Both the position numbers and the translations under genes were made by a program. From NCBI GenBank assembly GCA_015709695.1, contig CP054183.1:434001-498000 (forward strand): a stretch of 64,000 bases of DNA, written 5' to 3'. Positions 20,257-28,441 of this stretch are shown here, piece by piece (position 1 is the first letter of the stretch; each line of letters opens with the position of its first letter). Source of the DNA: Gammaproteobacteria bacterium (GTDB lineage Bacteria > Pseudomonadota > Gammaproteobacteria > Steroidobacterales > GCA-2729495). The notes beneath the pieces were generated by a model, which saw only the letters and a list, made by a program, of their open reading frames with translations, made no database searches and was not told where the DNA came from.

Positions 20257-21453
20257 TCAGCGGATGTTGATGATGGTCTGGGTGACCGTGTCGAGCGTCG
20301 AGATCACCTGGGCGTTGGCCTGGAACAGGCGCTGGCTGGTGATCATGCGTACCAGCTGCTCGGTCAGGTCCACGTTGGAGGACTCCAGCGCGCCGGACTG
20401 GATCACGCCGAAGTCGGACTGCGTGGCCTGGCCGCGCTGCGGGACGCCCGAGCGGAAAGTTTCCTGGAACGATGTGTCACTCACCTTGAGCAGTCCTTCC
20501 GGGTTGGAGAAATTGGCGAGGGCGATCTGCCCGAGGGCCGTGGACTCGCCGTTGGAGAAGCGGGCAAAGACCACGCCCGAGGGATCCACCTCGAAGCTGC
20601 GCAGCCGCCCGGCGGCCTGGCCGTCGGGGGCGATCTGGTTGACGACGAAGGTCGAGCCGTACTGCGTGGAGCGGCTCATGTTCAGCGTGATGTTCATCGC
20701 CGCGGCGCCATTGCCCGGGTTGAAGCCGGTGAAGGCCAGCTGGCCGTTGGCCGGCGTGGTCATGGCACCGGAGGAATTGAAGGCGAACGGCTGCGGGGTC
20801 CCGACCTGGGTGCCATCGATGCTCATGGCGGCGTTCCAGCCGCCGGCCGTGGCGATGAAGTAGAACGTGGTGTCGTGGGCCACGCCCAGGGAGTCGTAGG
20901 TGACGCTGGAGGTGCTGTGGTTGTACGACTGCGGGTCCGTCAGGTCGAAGGGCGAAACGCTGGGCACCGCGGCCCCGGCCGGCAGGTTGATGTTCATGTC
21001 CACGGCATTGGTCGGCTGCGGCGGCGAGGTATCGGTGGTGAAGCGCAGGTCGGTGAGTGCGCCGGTGTTGAAGGTGCCGTCGCCACGCGGCGGGTACACC
21101 TGCAGCCGCTCGCGCTCCGAGTTCTCGACGTAGCCGCTGGAGTCGAGGCCGAATGCGCCGACTCGCGAGTACACCAGGCTGCCGTTGTCGCTCACCACGA
21201 AGAAACCCTTGCCGCTGATGGCGAGGTCGAGCTGCCGCTCGGTGATGTCGACGTTGCCCTGGGTGAATTCCTGGCGCACCTCGGCGAGGCGCACGCCGTT
21301 GCCGATGCCGATGGCCTCGCCGGAGAACACGTCGGCGAATTCCGCGCGCGAGGACTTGAAGCCGGCGGTATTGGCGTTGGCGATGTTGTTGGAGGTGACC
21401 TGCAGGTCGGTGGAGGCGGCGTTGAGTCCGCTCAGTGCAATCTGGAATGACAT
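20257..21453 (-). CDS. flgE: Flagellar hook protein FlgE
   Basis: FlgE polymerises to form the hook. From the ATG at 21453 the product is 398 residues, beginning [20 protein letters not shown] and ending [39 protein letters not shown]. The central region (about 130-330) carries the hook-specific D1/D2 domains. A longer upstream frame overlapping flgD has no support. It lies between flgD and flgF. Confidence 0.97.
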   Translation of the reverse strand: MSFQIALSGLNAASTDLQVTSNNIANANTAGFKSSRAEFADVFSGEAIGIGNGVRLAEVRQEFTQGNVDITERQLDLAISGKGFFVVSDNGSLVYSRVGAFGLDSSGYVENSERERLQVYPPRGDGTFNTGALTDLRFTTDTSPPQPTNAVDMNINLPAGAAVPSVSPFDLTDPQSYNHSTSSVTYDSLGVAHDTTFYFIATAGGWNAAMSIDGTQVGTPQPFAFNSSGAMTTPANGQLAFTGFNPGNGAAAMNITLNMSRSTQYGSTFVVNQIAPDGQAAGRLRSFEVDPSGVVFARFSNGESTALGQIALANFSNPEGLLKVSDTSFQETFRSGVPQRGQATQSDFGVIQSGALESSNVDLTEQLVRMITSQRLFQANAQVISTLDTVTQTIINIR

Positions 21454-21503
21454 GTCTTGGCTCCTGTGGAGAGGGTGTCCGTGATTTCGCCTGGGGGTTG
21501 CGG

Positions 21504-22196
21504 TCAGTAGATGGCCTTGACGTCGGCGAGGCCGATCTTCTGGCCATCCTCCGTGGCCAGCGTCGCGCGCTGGCCGTCGCCGCCCAGGGAGACGCTGGTG
21601 ACGCGCTTCGCCAGGCTGGTGTCGAGCGCCAGCTGCCGGTCGCCGTCGTGGTAGCCGGCCTTGATGGTGTAGGTGCCGGCGGGCGCCGCCGCGCCGGCGG
21701 AATTCATGCCGTCCCATTCGAAGGCTGCCTGGCCGGCGGCGCGGCTGCCGAGCGGGATCTGCCGCACCAGTACGCCGCGGGCATCGAGGACGCTGACCAC
21801 GCCGGTGGCGGTGGCGGCCGGCAGCGTGACCTCGCCGCGGACCGGGTGCCCGGCCGACCAGCTGGCGCTGCCGGAGGGGACCAGCACCTCGTGGCCGACG
21901 ACGGCCGAGGCCTGTAGTGCCTGCGCCGCATAGGTTGCGTCCGCCAGGGTCTTCATCGAGCTGTTGAGCTCGGAGATGCCGGCGACGCTCGAGACCTGCG
22001 CGAGCTGCGTCAGGAACTCGGACGGGTCCTGCGGCTTCAGCGGGTCCTGGTTCCTGAACTGCTGGATCATCAGCTTCAGGAACTGTTCCTGGCCGAGTTC
22101 GCTGCTGCCCTTGGTGGTTTTCGTCGGCAGCTGGTACGACGGGTCGAGGCCGCCCGGCAGCGGGTTCGTGGGGTTGTTGCCCGTGATCGTGGTCAT
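21504..22196 (-). CDS. flgD: Hook capping / scaffold protein FlgD
   Basis: FlgD caps the growing hook and is discarded when the hook is complete. The 230-residue product has the N-terminal export/assembly region (LGQEQFLKLMIQQFRNQDPLKPQDPSEFLTQLAQ; at about 32-65) and a C-terminal FlgD Ig/tudor-like domain with FEWDGMNSAGAAAPAGTYTI. The length is typical (220-235). Confidence 0.96.
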   Translation of the reverse strand: MTTITGNNPTNPLPGGLDPSYQLPTKTTKGSSELGQEQFLKLMIQQFRNQDPLKPQDPSEFLTQLAQVSSVAGISELNSSMKTLADATYAAQALQASAVVGHEVLVPSGSASWSAGHPVRGEVTLPAATATGVVSVLDARGVLVRQIPLGSRAAGQAAFEWDGMNSAGAAAPAGTYTIKAGYHDGDRQLALDTSLAKRVTSVSLGGDGQRATLATEDGQKIGLADVKAIY

Positions 22197-22215
22197 GGCT
22201 CAGTGCTCCAGTGGG

Positions 22216-22629
22216 CTAGGAGCCCAGCGAGAGGGTGCGGAGGAAGAGTTCCTTCGAGGTGTTGAGCACCTCGATGCTGTTCTGGTACGAGCGCGAGGCG
22301 GAGATCATGTTGACCATCTCGTCGACGACGTTGACGTTCGACATGTAGACGTAGCCGTCGGCATCCGCCTGCGGATGGCCCGGCTGGTAGACCCGCGGTG
22401 GCGGGGCCTGGCTTTCCATGACGCCGGCCACCCGTACCGAGGCTGCGGCGGGATCGCCGCCCTGATCCTGCAGCACGGTCTGGAAAACCGGCTGGCGGGC
22501 GCGGTAGGCGTCCTCGGCCTTGCCGGCGGCGCTGTTGGCGTTGGCCAGGTTGCTGGCAGTGGCATTGAGACGCACCGACTGCGCGCTCATGGCGGCGCCG
22601 GCGATGTCGAAGATGTTGAGCAGTCCCAT
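22216..22629 (-). CDS. flgC: Flagellar proximal rod protein FlgC
   Basis: FlgC is a proximal rod subunit. From the ATG at 22629 the 137-residue product begins [33 protein letters not shown] and ends [35 protein letters not shown]. The [20 protein letters not shown] block is typical of FlgC. It is two bases after the flgB stop. Confidence 0.97.
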   Translation of the reverse strand: MGLLNIFDIAGAAMSAQSVRLNATASNLANANSAAGKAEDAYRARQPVFQTVLQDQGGDPAAASVRVAGVMESQAPPPRVYQPGHPQADADGYVYMSNVNVVDEMVNMISASRSYQNSIEVLNTSKELFLRTLSLGS

Positions 22630-22631
22630 GA

Positions 22632-23030
22632 TCAGCGACCTCCGGTGATGGCCATGCGCAGGCCGCGGATGCGCATGTCGAGGAAGGCGAGCGAGGCCTG
22701 GTAGCGCGTGCCGGTCTCGGCGATGGCCGCGCTTTCCTTCTGCGCATCGACGGTGTTGCCGTCGAGGCTGGGCTGCTCGGGCACGCGGTACAGCGCGGCC
22801 GGCTGGCCCCCGGCAGCCGCTCCTTGTATATGGCCGGGTCGCGTGGCCTCCAGAGCCACGGTCCCGCCGGCGTCGGCAGCAGCCAGGGCGGCCTTGAAAT
22901 CGATGTCGCGCGCCTTGTAGTTCGGCGTATCGGCGTTGGCCATGTTGGCGGCCAGCAGCTCGATGCGCCGGCTGGCGAGCGTCAGCACCCGCTCGTGGGG
23001 TGCGAAGACCTGGTTGATGTCGATGGGCAT
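22632..23030 (-). CDS. flgB: Flagellar proximal rod protein FlgB
   Basis: FlgB is the first rod subunit and lies at the base of the rod. From the ATG at 23030 the 132-residue product contains [21 protein letters not shown] and the C-terminal [30 protein letters not shown] ribosome site lies 6 bases upstream. It heads the flgBCDEFGHIJKL series and is driven by a consensus sigma-54 promoter about 40-55 bases upstream. Confidence 0.96.
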   Translation of the reverse strand: MPIDINQVFAPHERVLTLASRRIELLAANMANADTPNYKARDIDFKAALAAADAGGTVALEATRPGHIQGAAAGGQPAALYRVPEQPSLDGNTVDAQKESAAIAETGTRYQASLAFLDMRIRGLRMAITGGR

Positions 23031-23067
23031 GGGATGCTCCCGATGCGTCGCTGTCCTGCCCGGGTTG

Positions 23068-23084
23068 TTGCAAGAGCCGTGCCA
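23068..23084 (-). promoter_or_regulatory. Sigma-54 promoter of the flgB operon
   Basis: The minus strand reads TGGCACG-GCTC-TTGCA, matching the -24/-12 consensus at every conserved position with exact spacing. The predicted start near 23058 leaves a leader of about 28 bases, including the flgB ribosome site. Confidence 0.9.
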
Positions 23085-23225
23085 GAGATGGCGGAGAGGG
23101 CGGCGATCACGGCTGGCGGCCTGCAGCGGCAGATCGCTTCCGGTCCTGCGGCAGCCGCCTGCAGCAACGGCAGGGACTTGCCGCTCCGGTTCCGACTGCA
23201 GGGTTTCAGCCATTCCGGGTCTACC

Positions 23226-23241
23226 GGGCACGCTTCTTGCA
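23226..23241 (+). promoter_or_regulatory. Sigma-54 promoter of flgA
   Basis: GGGCACG-CTTC-TTGCA matches the -24/-12 consensus except the first T, followed by an A-run. It diverges from the flgB promoter, about 150 bases away. The expected start (about 23252) is only two bases before the flgA ATG at 23254, so the transcript would be almost leaderless. Confidence 0.8.
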
Positions 23242-23253
23242 AAACACCTGCGC

Positions 23254-23988
23254 ATGGAAGGAACACGACATCGTGCAAGCAAGAGCCGGGCCGTCGTCCT
23301 GCTGCTGGCCCTGCTGGCCACGGACGGTGTGCTGGCGGTGGCCGCGGAGGCACGCTTCGAGGCCGCGGCCGACATCAGGACCGCGGCCGAGGCCGCGGCG
23401 CGCGATCGCCTTGCCGATGTGCCGGGCCAGGTCACGGCGCAGGCCGAAGAACTGGATCCGCGGCTGCAGATGCCGGCCTGTGAGGTGCCGCTGGCCGCCA
23501 CGGTGCCGCCGCGCCCACAGCTCAGTTCACGCCTGACCGCCGAAGTCCGCTGCAGTGGCGTTCGCCCGTGGCGGCTGTTCGTGCCGGTCAGGGTCAGCGT
23601 GCGCCAGGCCGTGGTGGTGACGGCCATGCCGCTCGAGCGCGGCAAGATATTGGCGCCTGGCGACGTAATCCTGGCGGACCGCGAGCTGGGGCTGATCGGC
23701 GGCGGTTACCTCACCAGCGTGGAAGCCGTGACAGGGCAGGTCCTGCGTCGTGCGGTACCCGCCGGCGCAGCCTTGTCGCCCTCGCTCCTGGAGGCACCCG
23801 TGCTGATCCGCAGGGGGCAGGCGGTGACGCTGCAGGCCCGGGCCGGGGCGCTGACCGTCCAGGCGCCCGCGGTGGCACGGGGTGACGGTGCCCTGGGCCA
23901 GCTGATCGAAGTGCAGAACCTTTCATCGAAAAAGCTTGTACAAGCTATTGTACAGAATGAAAAAATTGTAGAAATTCAGTTGCCCTGA
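23254..23988 (+). CDS. flgA: P-ring assembly chaperone FlgA
   Basis: FlgA is a periplasmic chaperone needed for P-ring assembly from FlgI. From the ATG at 23254 the 244-residue product has a signal peptide (AVVLLLALLATDGVLAVAAEA), a central region with paired cysteines (MPACEVPLAA and AEVRCSGVRPW), and a C-terminal SAF domain (about 120-244) containing LERGKILAPGDVILADREL. The C-terminus, from about 23930, is strikingly AT-rich compared with the rest (KKLVQAIVQNEKIVEIQLP), a feature also seen in other flgA genes with conserved VNxxSxKxVxGxV ends. The longer upstream frame crosses the promoter and is rejected. Confidence 0.92.
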   Translation: MEGTRHRASKSRAVVLLLALLATDGVLAVAAEARFEAAADIRTAAEAAARDRLADVPGQVTAQAEELDPRLQMPACEVPLAATVPPRPQLSSRLTAEVRCSGVRPWRLFVPVRVSVRQAVVVTAMPLERGKILAPGDVILADRELGLIGGGYLTSVEAVTGQVLRRAVPAGAALSPSLLEAPVLIRRGQAVTLQARAGALTVQAPAVARGDGALGQLIEVQNLSSKKLVQAIVQNEKIVEIQLP

Positions 23989-23997
23989 ACGAACCGC

Positions 23998-24025
23998 TAA
24001 AGGAATGGGCCCTGGCTGCCGATAA
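23998..24025 (+). promoter_or_regulatory. Sigma-28 (FliA) promoter of flgMN
   Basis: TAAA, 16 bases, GCCGATAA. Both hexamer-like elements are full matches to the FliA consensus, but the spacer is one base longer than the usual 15. It begins 10 bases after the flgA stop and lies about 40 bases before flgM. FliA would thus drive synthesis of its own inhibitor. Confidence 0.75.
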
Positions 24026-24062
24026 GCCTGTTGGAAGCTGGGACCGGGTCGAGGAGCGAGAC

Positions 24063-24374
24063 ATGGCTGACAAGATCAACGGCTACGGGAGGGTGGGCCT
24101 CGATGTGGCCCCCACACGGCCCCGTGCCGTCCATCGAACGGATGGTGAATCCGGCGCCACGGCGGCCCGGCGTGACAGCACTGCCACCGATGCCGTGGAA
24201 ATCACCGGCACCGCCGCGCGCCTCAAGGCCATCGAGGCACGGCTCGCCGGGGTTCCCGAGGTCGATGCGGCGCGCGTGAAGGCCGCCCGCGAACGCCTGG
24301 AGTCCGGCGATTACAAGCCCGATCCTGCCCGTATCGCCGCGAAGCTGCTGCGCATGGACCGGGATTTCGGCTGA
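24063..24374 (+). CDS. flgM: Anti-sigma-28 factor FlgM
   Basis: FlgM binds FliA until it is exported through the finished hook. The 103-residue product has a disordered, charged N-terminal half and the conserved C-terminal sigma-binding half: LKAIEARLAGVPEVDAARV, then LESGDYKPDPARIAAKLLRMDRDF. A GAGGAG ribosome site is 7 bases upstream. It lies downstream of flgA with its own sigma-28 promoter and is followed by flgN. Confidence 0.93.
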   Translation: MADKINGYGRVGLDVAPTRPRAVHRTDGESGATAARRDSTATDAVEITGTAARLKAIEARLAGVPEVDAARVKAARERLESGDYKPDPARIAAKLLRMDRDFG

Positions 24375-24383
24375 GACACCGGC

Positions 24384-24860
24384 ATGCCCAGGGAACCCTT
24401 GCCTGACCGCGATCTCGCGCGACTGCTGGACCAGCAGATCGACGCCATGCAGGCCGTGCTCAGCTCGCTGGAAGAGGAGCGGCGTGCCCTTGCGGCCCGT
24501 GACGGGGACGCCTTGCTGAAAGCGGTCGGCAGCAAGGCCGAATCCATCGCTGCCGCCGGCGAGATCGACCAGCGCCGGCAGGCACTGCTCGAGCGCCTCG
24601 GCATCGGCGACCGCCCGGGTCGTGCCAGCCGCGGCTTCGGCGCCGACGCGGGCATCGGCCAGCGCTGGCAGCAGGTGCTGGCGCTGACGCGGCAGTGCCG
24701 CGCCCTCAACGATGCCAATGGCCAGCTCATCCGCGGCCAGCACCGGCGCATCGATGGCACGCTGCGCCTGCTGCGCGGCGAGCCTTCCGCCACCCCCGAG
24801 TACGGCCCGGGTGGCGAAGCCCGCGCCACCACCTCACGGCGCGCGCTCGCCAGCTACTGA
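24384..24860 (+). CDS. flgN: Flagellar export chaperone FlgN
   Basis: FlgN is the cytoplasmic chaperone of FlgK and FlgL. The 158-residue helical product has heptad-rich N-terminal helices (LLDQQIDAMQAVLSSLEEER, RALAARDGDALLKAVGSKAE). The C-terminal region contains CRALNDANGQLIRGQHRRIDGTLRLLRG, typical of FlgN, and the extreme C-terminus is a variable, polar tail. It directly follows flgM by 9 bases. Confidence 0.9.
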   Translation: MPREPLPDRDLARLLDQQIDAMQAVLSSLEEERRALAARDGDALLKAVGSKAESIAAAGEIDQRRQALLERLGIGDRPGRASRGFGADAGIGQRWQQVLALTRQCRALNDANGQLIRGQHRRIDGTLRLLRGEPSATPEYGPGGEARATTSRRALASY

Positions 24861-24892
24861 CAGCCATCGTTCGCGGGACGACGCGGCCTGCT

Positions 24893-24908
24893 GGCGCCGG
24901 CCGGCGCC
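24893..24908 (+). terminator. Palindromic hairpin after flgN
   Basis: A perfect 16-base GC palindrome (GGCGCC-GGCC-GGCGCC) lies 33 bases after the flgN stop. It could fold as a 6-base-pair stem. There is no T-run, so terminator function is uncertain. Confidence 0.3.
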
Positions 24909-24940
24909 GCAAAGCCTTCCATGCGCTGCTGCCGAGTCAC

Positions 24941-24946
24941 TATACT
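24941..24946 (+). promoter_or_regulatory. Candidate -10 element for the uspA gene
   Basis: TATACT, a five-of-six match to the sigma-70 -10 box, stands out in very GC-rich surroundings 76 bases before the universal stress gene. No convincing -35 is seen (TTCCAT 18 bases upstream is the best). Confidence 0.35.
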
Positions 24947-25021
24947 GCCCATCGGGCCAGGCATCGCCCTGGCGCGGCGCTCTGGCACGCGCCTTTCCCG
25001 GTACGCATGAGGAGCAGGAGC

Positions 25022-25459
25022 ATGGCTGGCAAGAACGTGATCGTCTTCCCGACCGATTTTTCGGAGGCGTCGCTCGCGGCGCTGCCCTGGGCGCGGCGCA
25101 TGGCCGGACAGATGCAGGCGGAGATCCACTGCGTCTACGTGGTCGAGGAGCCGCACATCTACGCCACCCTGGACATGGGCCCGGTGCCGATTCCCTCGGT
25201 CGAGGAACTGTCGCGCAGCGCCGAGAAGCGCATGGCCGCCTTTGCCAGCGCCCACCTCAAGGAAGCCGGCATCGTCACCCGGGTGCTGGTGGGCCGGCCG
25301 GCGGAGGAAGTGGTGCGCTACGCCAGGGAGAAGAACGCGGGCCTCATCATCATGACGACGCATGGCTACAGCGGTGTCAAGCACGTGCTTCTCGGCAGCA
25401 CGACCGAGGCGGTCCTGCGCCACGCCACCTGCCCGGTACTGTCGATCCGCAACGCCTGA
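25022..25459 (+). CDS. Universal stress protein (UspA family)
   Basis: The product is a 145-residue single-domain Usp protein. It has the N-terminal strand (NVIVFPTDFSEASLAALPWA) and the ATP-binding type C-terminal motif, THGYSGVKHVLLGSTTEAVLRHATCPVLSI, in the G-2x-G-9x-G-S/T arrangement, so it probably binds ATP. The start at 25022 is chosen because GAGGAGCAGGAG lies just upstream. An in-frame ATG 15 bases earlier is possible. It stands alone between the flagellar cluster and glgA. Its specific role is unknown. Confidence 0.88.
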   Translation: MAGKNVIVFPTDFSEASLAALPWARRMAGQMQAEIHCVYVVEEPHIYATLDMGPVPIPSVEELSRSAEKRMAAFASAHLKEAGIVTRVLVGRPAEEVVRYAREKNAGLIIMTTHGYSGVKHVLLGSTTEAVLRHATCPVLSIRNA

Positions 25460-25504
25460 GCCCGCGCCCCGCGTGATGGCTGCCGTTCCCGGCGTCGCGC
25501 TGTC

Positions 25505-26980
25505 ATGCGCATCCTGACCGTCTGCGCCGAATATGCCCCGCTGGCCAAGGTCGGCGGCCTCGGCGACGTCACCGCCGGTCTCTGCACCTGGCTCGCTCGC
25601 CGCGGGCACGAGGTGCTGGTGGTGATGCCCTGTTACGGCGACATGCGGGCGCGTGGCCTCGGCATCGAGGCACATGCCGCGCTCGGCCCGCGACCGGTGC
25701 CCGGCAATGCGGCCGCGACCTATGCGGTGCACCGGCTGGCAGGGCAATCCGGTGGCGGCCCGGTGCCGGAGATCTTCGTGGTGGACGCACCCGCGCTGTT
25801 CGGTGGCGGCGTCTATGCCAGCGGCGCGGCCGAAGCCCTGCGCTTCATGCTGCTGTCGCGCGCGGCGCTGGAATTCGCCGGCATCGCCGGCTTCCGGCCG
25901 GACATCGTCCACTGCCACGACTGGCACGCGGCGCCGGCGGTGGTGATGCTCAAGGGGCCGTTCCGGGCCGAGCGCGCCTTCCGCCAGGCCTACGCGGCGC
26001 TGACCATCCACAACATCGGTTACCAGGGCGTGTATCCCGCCGGCGTGCTCGATCGCGCCGGCGAGGCCTCGCTGCGGCCGATGCTCATGGCGGAAGATCC
26101 GGTACAGGACGACATCAACTTCCTCAGGGCCGGCATCGCCCACGCGGATGTTCTCACCACCGTCAGCCCGACCCATGCCCGCGAGATCCAGACCGAGGAG
26201 TACGGCAAGGGCCTCGACACGCTGCTGCGCCAGCGGCGACACCGGCTGGCGGGCATCCTCAACGGCGTGGACTACGCGCACTGGGACCCGGCCAGCGATC
26301 CGCTGCTGCCGGCGCATTACTCCGCCACGGCGCTCGCGGGGAAGGACCGCTGCCGCGCCGCGCTGGCGGCGGAGCTGGGCCTGCAGGCGGGGCAGGGCGT
26401 GCCGATCGTCGGCATGGTGTCGCGCCTCGCGCAACAGAAGGGCATCGACATCCTCATCCATGCGCTGCCGGCACTGCTCGCCGAGCGGCGCTTCTGCTGC
26501 GCGATCCTCGGCAGCGGCGAGCCCGGTTACGTCACCGCGCTGCGTGAGCTCGCCGCACGGTATCCGGGTCGCGTGGCGTTCGTCGAGGCGCAGGACGAAG
26601 GTCTCGCGCACCGCGTCTACGCCGGCAGTGATCTGTTCCTCGTGCCCTCGCTCTACGAGCCCTGCGGCCTCACGCAGATGTATGCCATGCGCTATGGCGC
26701 CGTGCCGGTGGTGCGCCGCACCGGCGGTCTGGCCGACACGGTGAGCCACTTCGATCCAGCCACCGGCCAGGGCACCGGCAGCGTGTTCCTCGATGCCGAT
26801 GTCGGTGGCCTCGGCTGGGGCCTGCGTGCCGCACTGGACTGGCATGCGGTGCCGGCCCATTGGGCCCGCGTCGTCGCCAATGGCATGGCCGGCGACTGGT
26901 CCTGGGAGCACCAGGGCCCGCACTATGAAGCGCTGTTCACGCGGCTGGTGAATGGCGGCGCGACGGCGCCGCGCTCCTAG
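25505..26980 (+). CDS. glgA: Glycogen synthase GlgA (ADP-glucose type)
   Basis: GlgA transfers glucose from ADP-glucose to the non-reducing end of glycogen (GT5). The 491-residue protein has the N-terminal substrate motif with K15 (AKVGGLGDV; the second position is V where KTGGL is usual), an HDWHAAPAVVML block, NIGYQGVYP, and the C-terminal nucleotide-sugar region with EPCGLTQMYAMRYG. The length is typical of bacterial GlgA (475-490). Its stop codon overlaps that of the convergent malQ gene in the palindrome CTAG. Confidence 0.95.
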   Translation: MRILTVCAEYAPLAKVGGLGDVTAGLCTWLARRGHEVLVVMPCYGDMRARGLGIEAHAALGPRPVPGNAAATYAVHRLAGQSGGGPVPEIFVVDAPALFGGGVYASGAAEALRFMLLSRAALEFAGIAGFRPDIVHCHDWHAAPAVVMLKGPFRAERAFRQAYAALTIHNIGYQGVYPAGVLDRAGEASLRPMLMAEDPVQDDINFLRAGIAHADVLTTVSPTHAREIQTEEYGKGLDTLLRQRRHRLAGILNGVDYAHWDPASDPLLPAHYSATALAGKDRCRAALAAELGLQAGQGVPIVGMVSRLAQQKGIDILIHALPALLAERRFCCAILGSGEPGYVTALRELAARYPGRVAFVEAQDEGLAHRVYAGSDLFLVPSLYEPCGLTQMYAMRYGAVPVVRRTGGLADTVSHFDPATGQGTGSVFLDADVGGLGWGLRAALDWHAVPAHWARVVANGMAGDWSWEHQGPHYEALFTRLVNGGATAPRS

Positions 26981-28428
26981 GCCCGGCCGGAGAGTACCGC
27001 GAGACGCCGGCAGCGATCCGCCAGGCCGGCGTCGAGCTGGCCCCAGTCGAAGCGCCAGCCCCAGTTGCCGCTGGGCGTGCCGGGGCGGTTCATGCGCGCC
27101 TCGCTGCCGAGGGCGAGGAGATCCTGCATCGGCAGTACGGCCAGGCTGGCGGCCGAGGCATAGGCGGCGCGGATCAGCGCGCCCGGCATGTCACCCGGTG
27201 TGCTCGCCAGGCAGGCGTCGACGCGCGCCCGCGTGCCCGCATCGAGGCTGGCATACCAGCCCATGGTGGTGTCGTTGTCGTGCGTGCCGGTGTAGGCGAC
27301 CGCATTGGCGACGTGGTTGGCCGGCAGGTAGGGATTCTGTGGCGAGCCGTCGAAGGCGAACTGCAGCACCAGCATGCGCGGCAGCTCGAACCGGTCGCGC
27401 AGCGCGCGCACCGCCGGCGTGATGCTGCCGAGGTCCTCCGCCACCAGTGCGCCGATGCCGGTCTGTGCCGCGAGCGTCTCCAGCAGTTCGCCGCCGGGGG
27501 CGGGATGCCAGCGCCCGTCGCGTGCGGTGGCCGCGCCGGCGGGCACCTCCCAGTACGACTCCAGCGCGCGGAAGTGGTCGATGCGCAGCAGGTCGAAGCG
27601 GTGCAGCTGGCCGCGGATGCGGTCCACCCACCAGCGGAAGCCCTCGGCGCGCATGGCATCCCAGTCGTAGAGCGGATTGCCCCAGAGCTGGCCGTCGGCG
27701 TTGAAGTAGTCCGGCGGCACGCCGGCCACCGCCTCGGGCCGGCCGGCGGCATCCACGCGGAACAGCTTGCGATGCCACCACAGCTCGACGCTGTCGAGAT
27801 CGAGGTAGAACGGCAGGTCGCCGAACAGCAGGACACCCCGCGATCGGGCGTATTCGCGCAGCGCCTGCCACTGCAGCTCGAACAGGTACTGCTCGAAGGC
27901 GATGCCGCGCAGGCTGTCGCGGCCCTGGGCCAGGGTCGTGGTCATCGTCGACGGGTCGCGCTCGCGCACCGCCTCCGGCCACTCCCACCAGGGCCGCCCG
28001 CCGGCATTGCGGCGGTGGTGTTCGAACAGCGAGTAGGGCAGCAGCCAGCCGCGCTGCTGCTGGACGAACCGGTCGAAGGCAGCCCGTTCCGCGGAGCTGG
28101 CGTGGCCGCGGAATCCCTCGTAGCAGGCGCGCAGCCGGGTCTGCGCATCGGCGTCCACCAGCGATTCCGGCAGCCAGCCGCGGCTGACCAGATCGACGGG
28201 GTCGATGAGATCGGTGCTGCCCGCGTGCGCCGACTTCATCTGGTAGGGCGACAGGCTCTGGTCCACCGGACCGAGCGGCAGGGTCTGCCAGACGCTGAAC
28301 CCGCATTCGGCCAGCAGGTCGACGAAGCGCTGAGCATCGGCACCGATGACGCCCCGCGGTCCCGGGCCCGGCAACGAGGTCGGATGGAGCAGGATACCGG
28401 CGCGGCGCCGGTCGAGCAGCAGGCTCAT
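26977..28428 (-). CDS. malQ: 4-alpha-glucanotransferase MalQ (amylomaltase)
   Basis: MalQ transfers maltodextrin segments between alpha-1,4 glucans (GH77). From the ATG at 28428 the product is 483 residues, the compact DPE1-like form rather than the roughly 690-residue E. coli form. It begins LLDRRRAGILLHPTSLPGPGPRG. Catalytic regions are RIDHFRALESYWEVP (nucleophile Asp), VAEDLGSITPAVRAL (acid/base Glu region) and YTGTHDNDTTMGWY (third Asp). The frame can be extended upstream into the glgC end, but the shorter start matches the family. It is downstream of glgC by 13 bases and probably cotranscribed. Confidence 0.94.
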   Translation of the reverse strand: MSLLLDRRRAGILLHPTSLPGPGPRGVIGADAQRFVDLLAECGFSVWQTLPLGPVDQSLSPYQMKSAHAGSTDLIDPVDLVSRGWLPESLVDADAQTRLRACYEGFRGHASSAERAAFDRFVQQQRGWLLPYSLFEHHRRNAGGRPWWEWPEAVRERDPSTMTTTLAQGRDSLRGIAFEQYLFELQWQALREYARSRGVLLFGDLPFYLDLDSVELWWHRKLFRVDAAGRPEAVAGVPPDYFNADGQLWGNPLYDWDAMRAEGFRWWVDRIRGQLHRFDLLRIDHFRALESYWEVPAGAATARDGRWHPAPGGELLETLAAQTGIGALVAEDLGSITPAVRALRDRFELPRMLVLQFAFDGSPQNPYLPANHVANAVAYTGTHDNDTTMGWYASLDAGTRARVDACLASTPGDMPGALIRAAYASAASLAVLPMQDLLALGSEARMNRPGTPSGNWGWRFDWGQLDAGLADRCRRLAVLSGRA

Positions 28429-28441
28429 GCCGTGGTCGGGA

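Noticed and set aside
22936-23253. Long N-terminal extension of FlgA
   Set aside because: It would cover both sigma-54 promoters and part of flgB, and the signal peptide starts just after 23254.
24854-26923. A 689-codon minus-strand frame opposite uspA and glgA
   Set aside because: Low-complexity composition and full overlap with two clear genes on the other strand.
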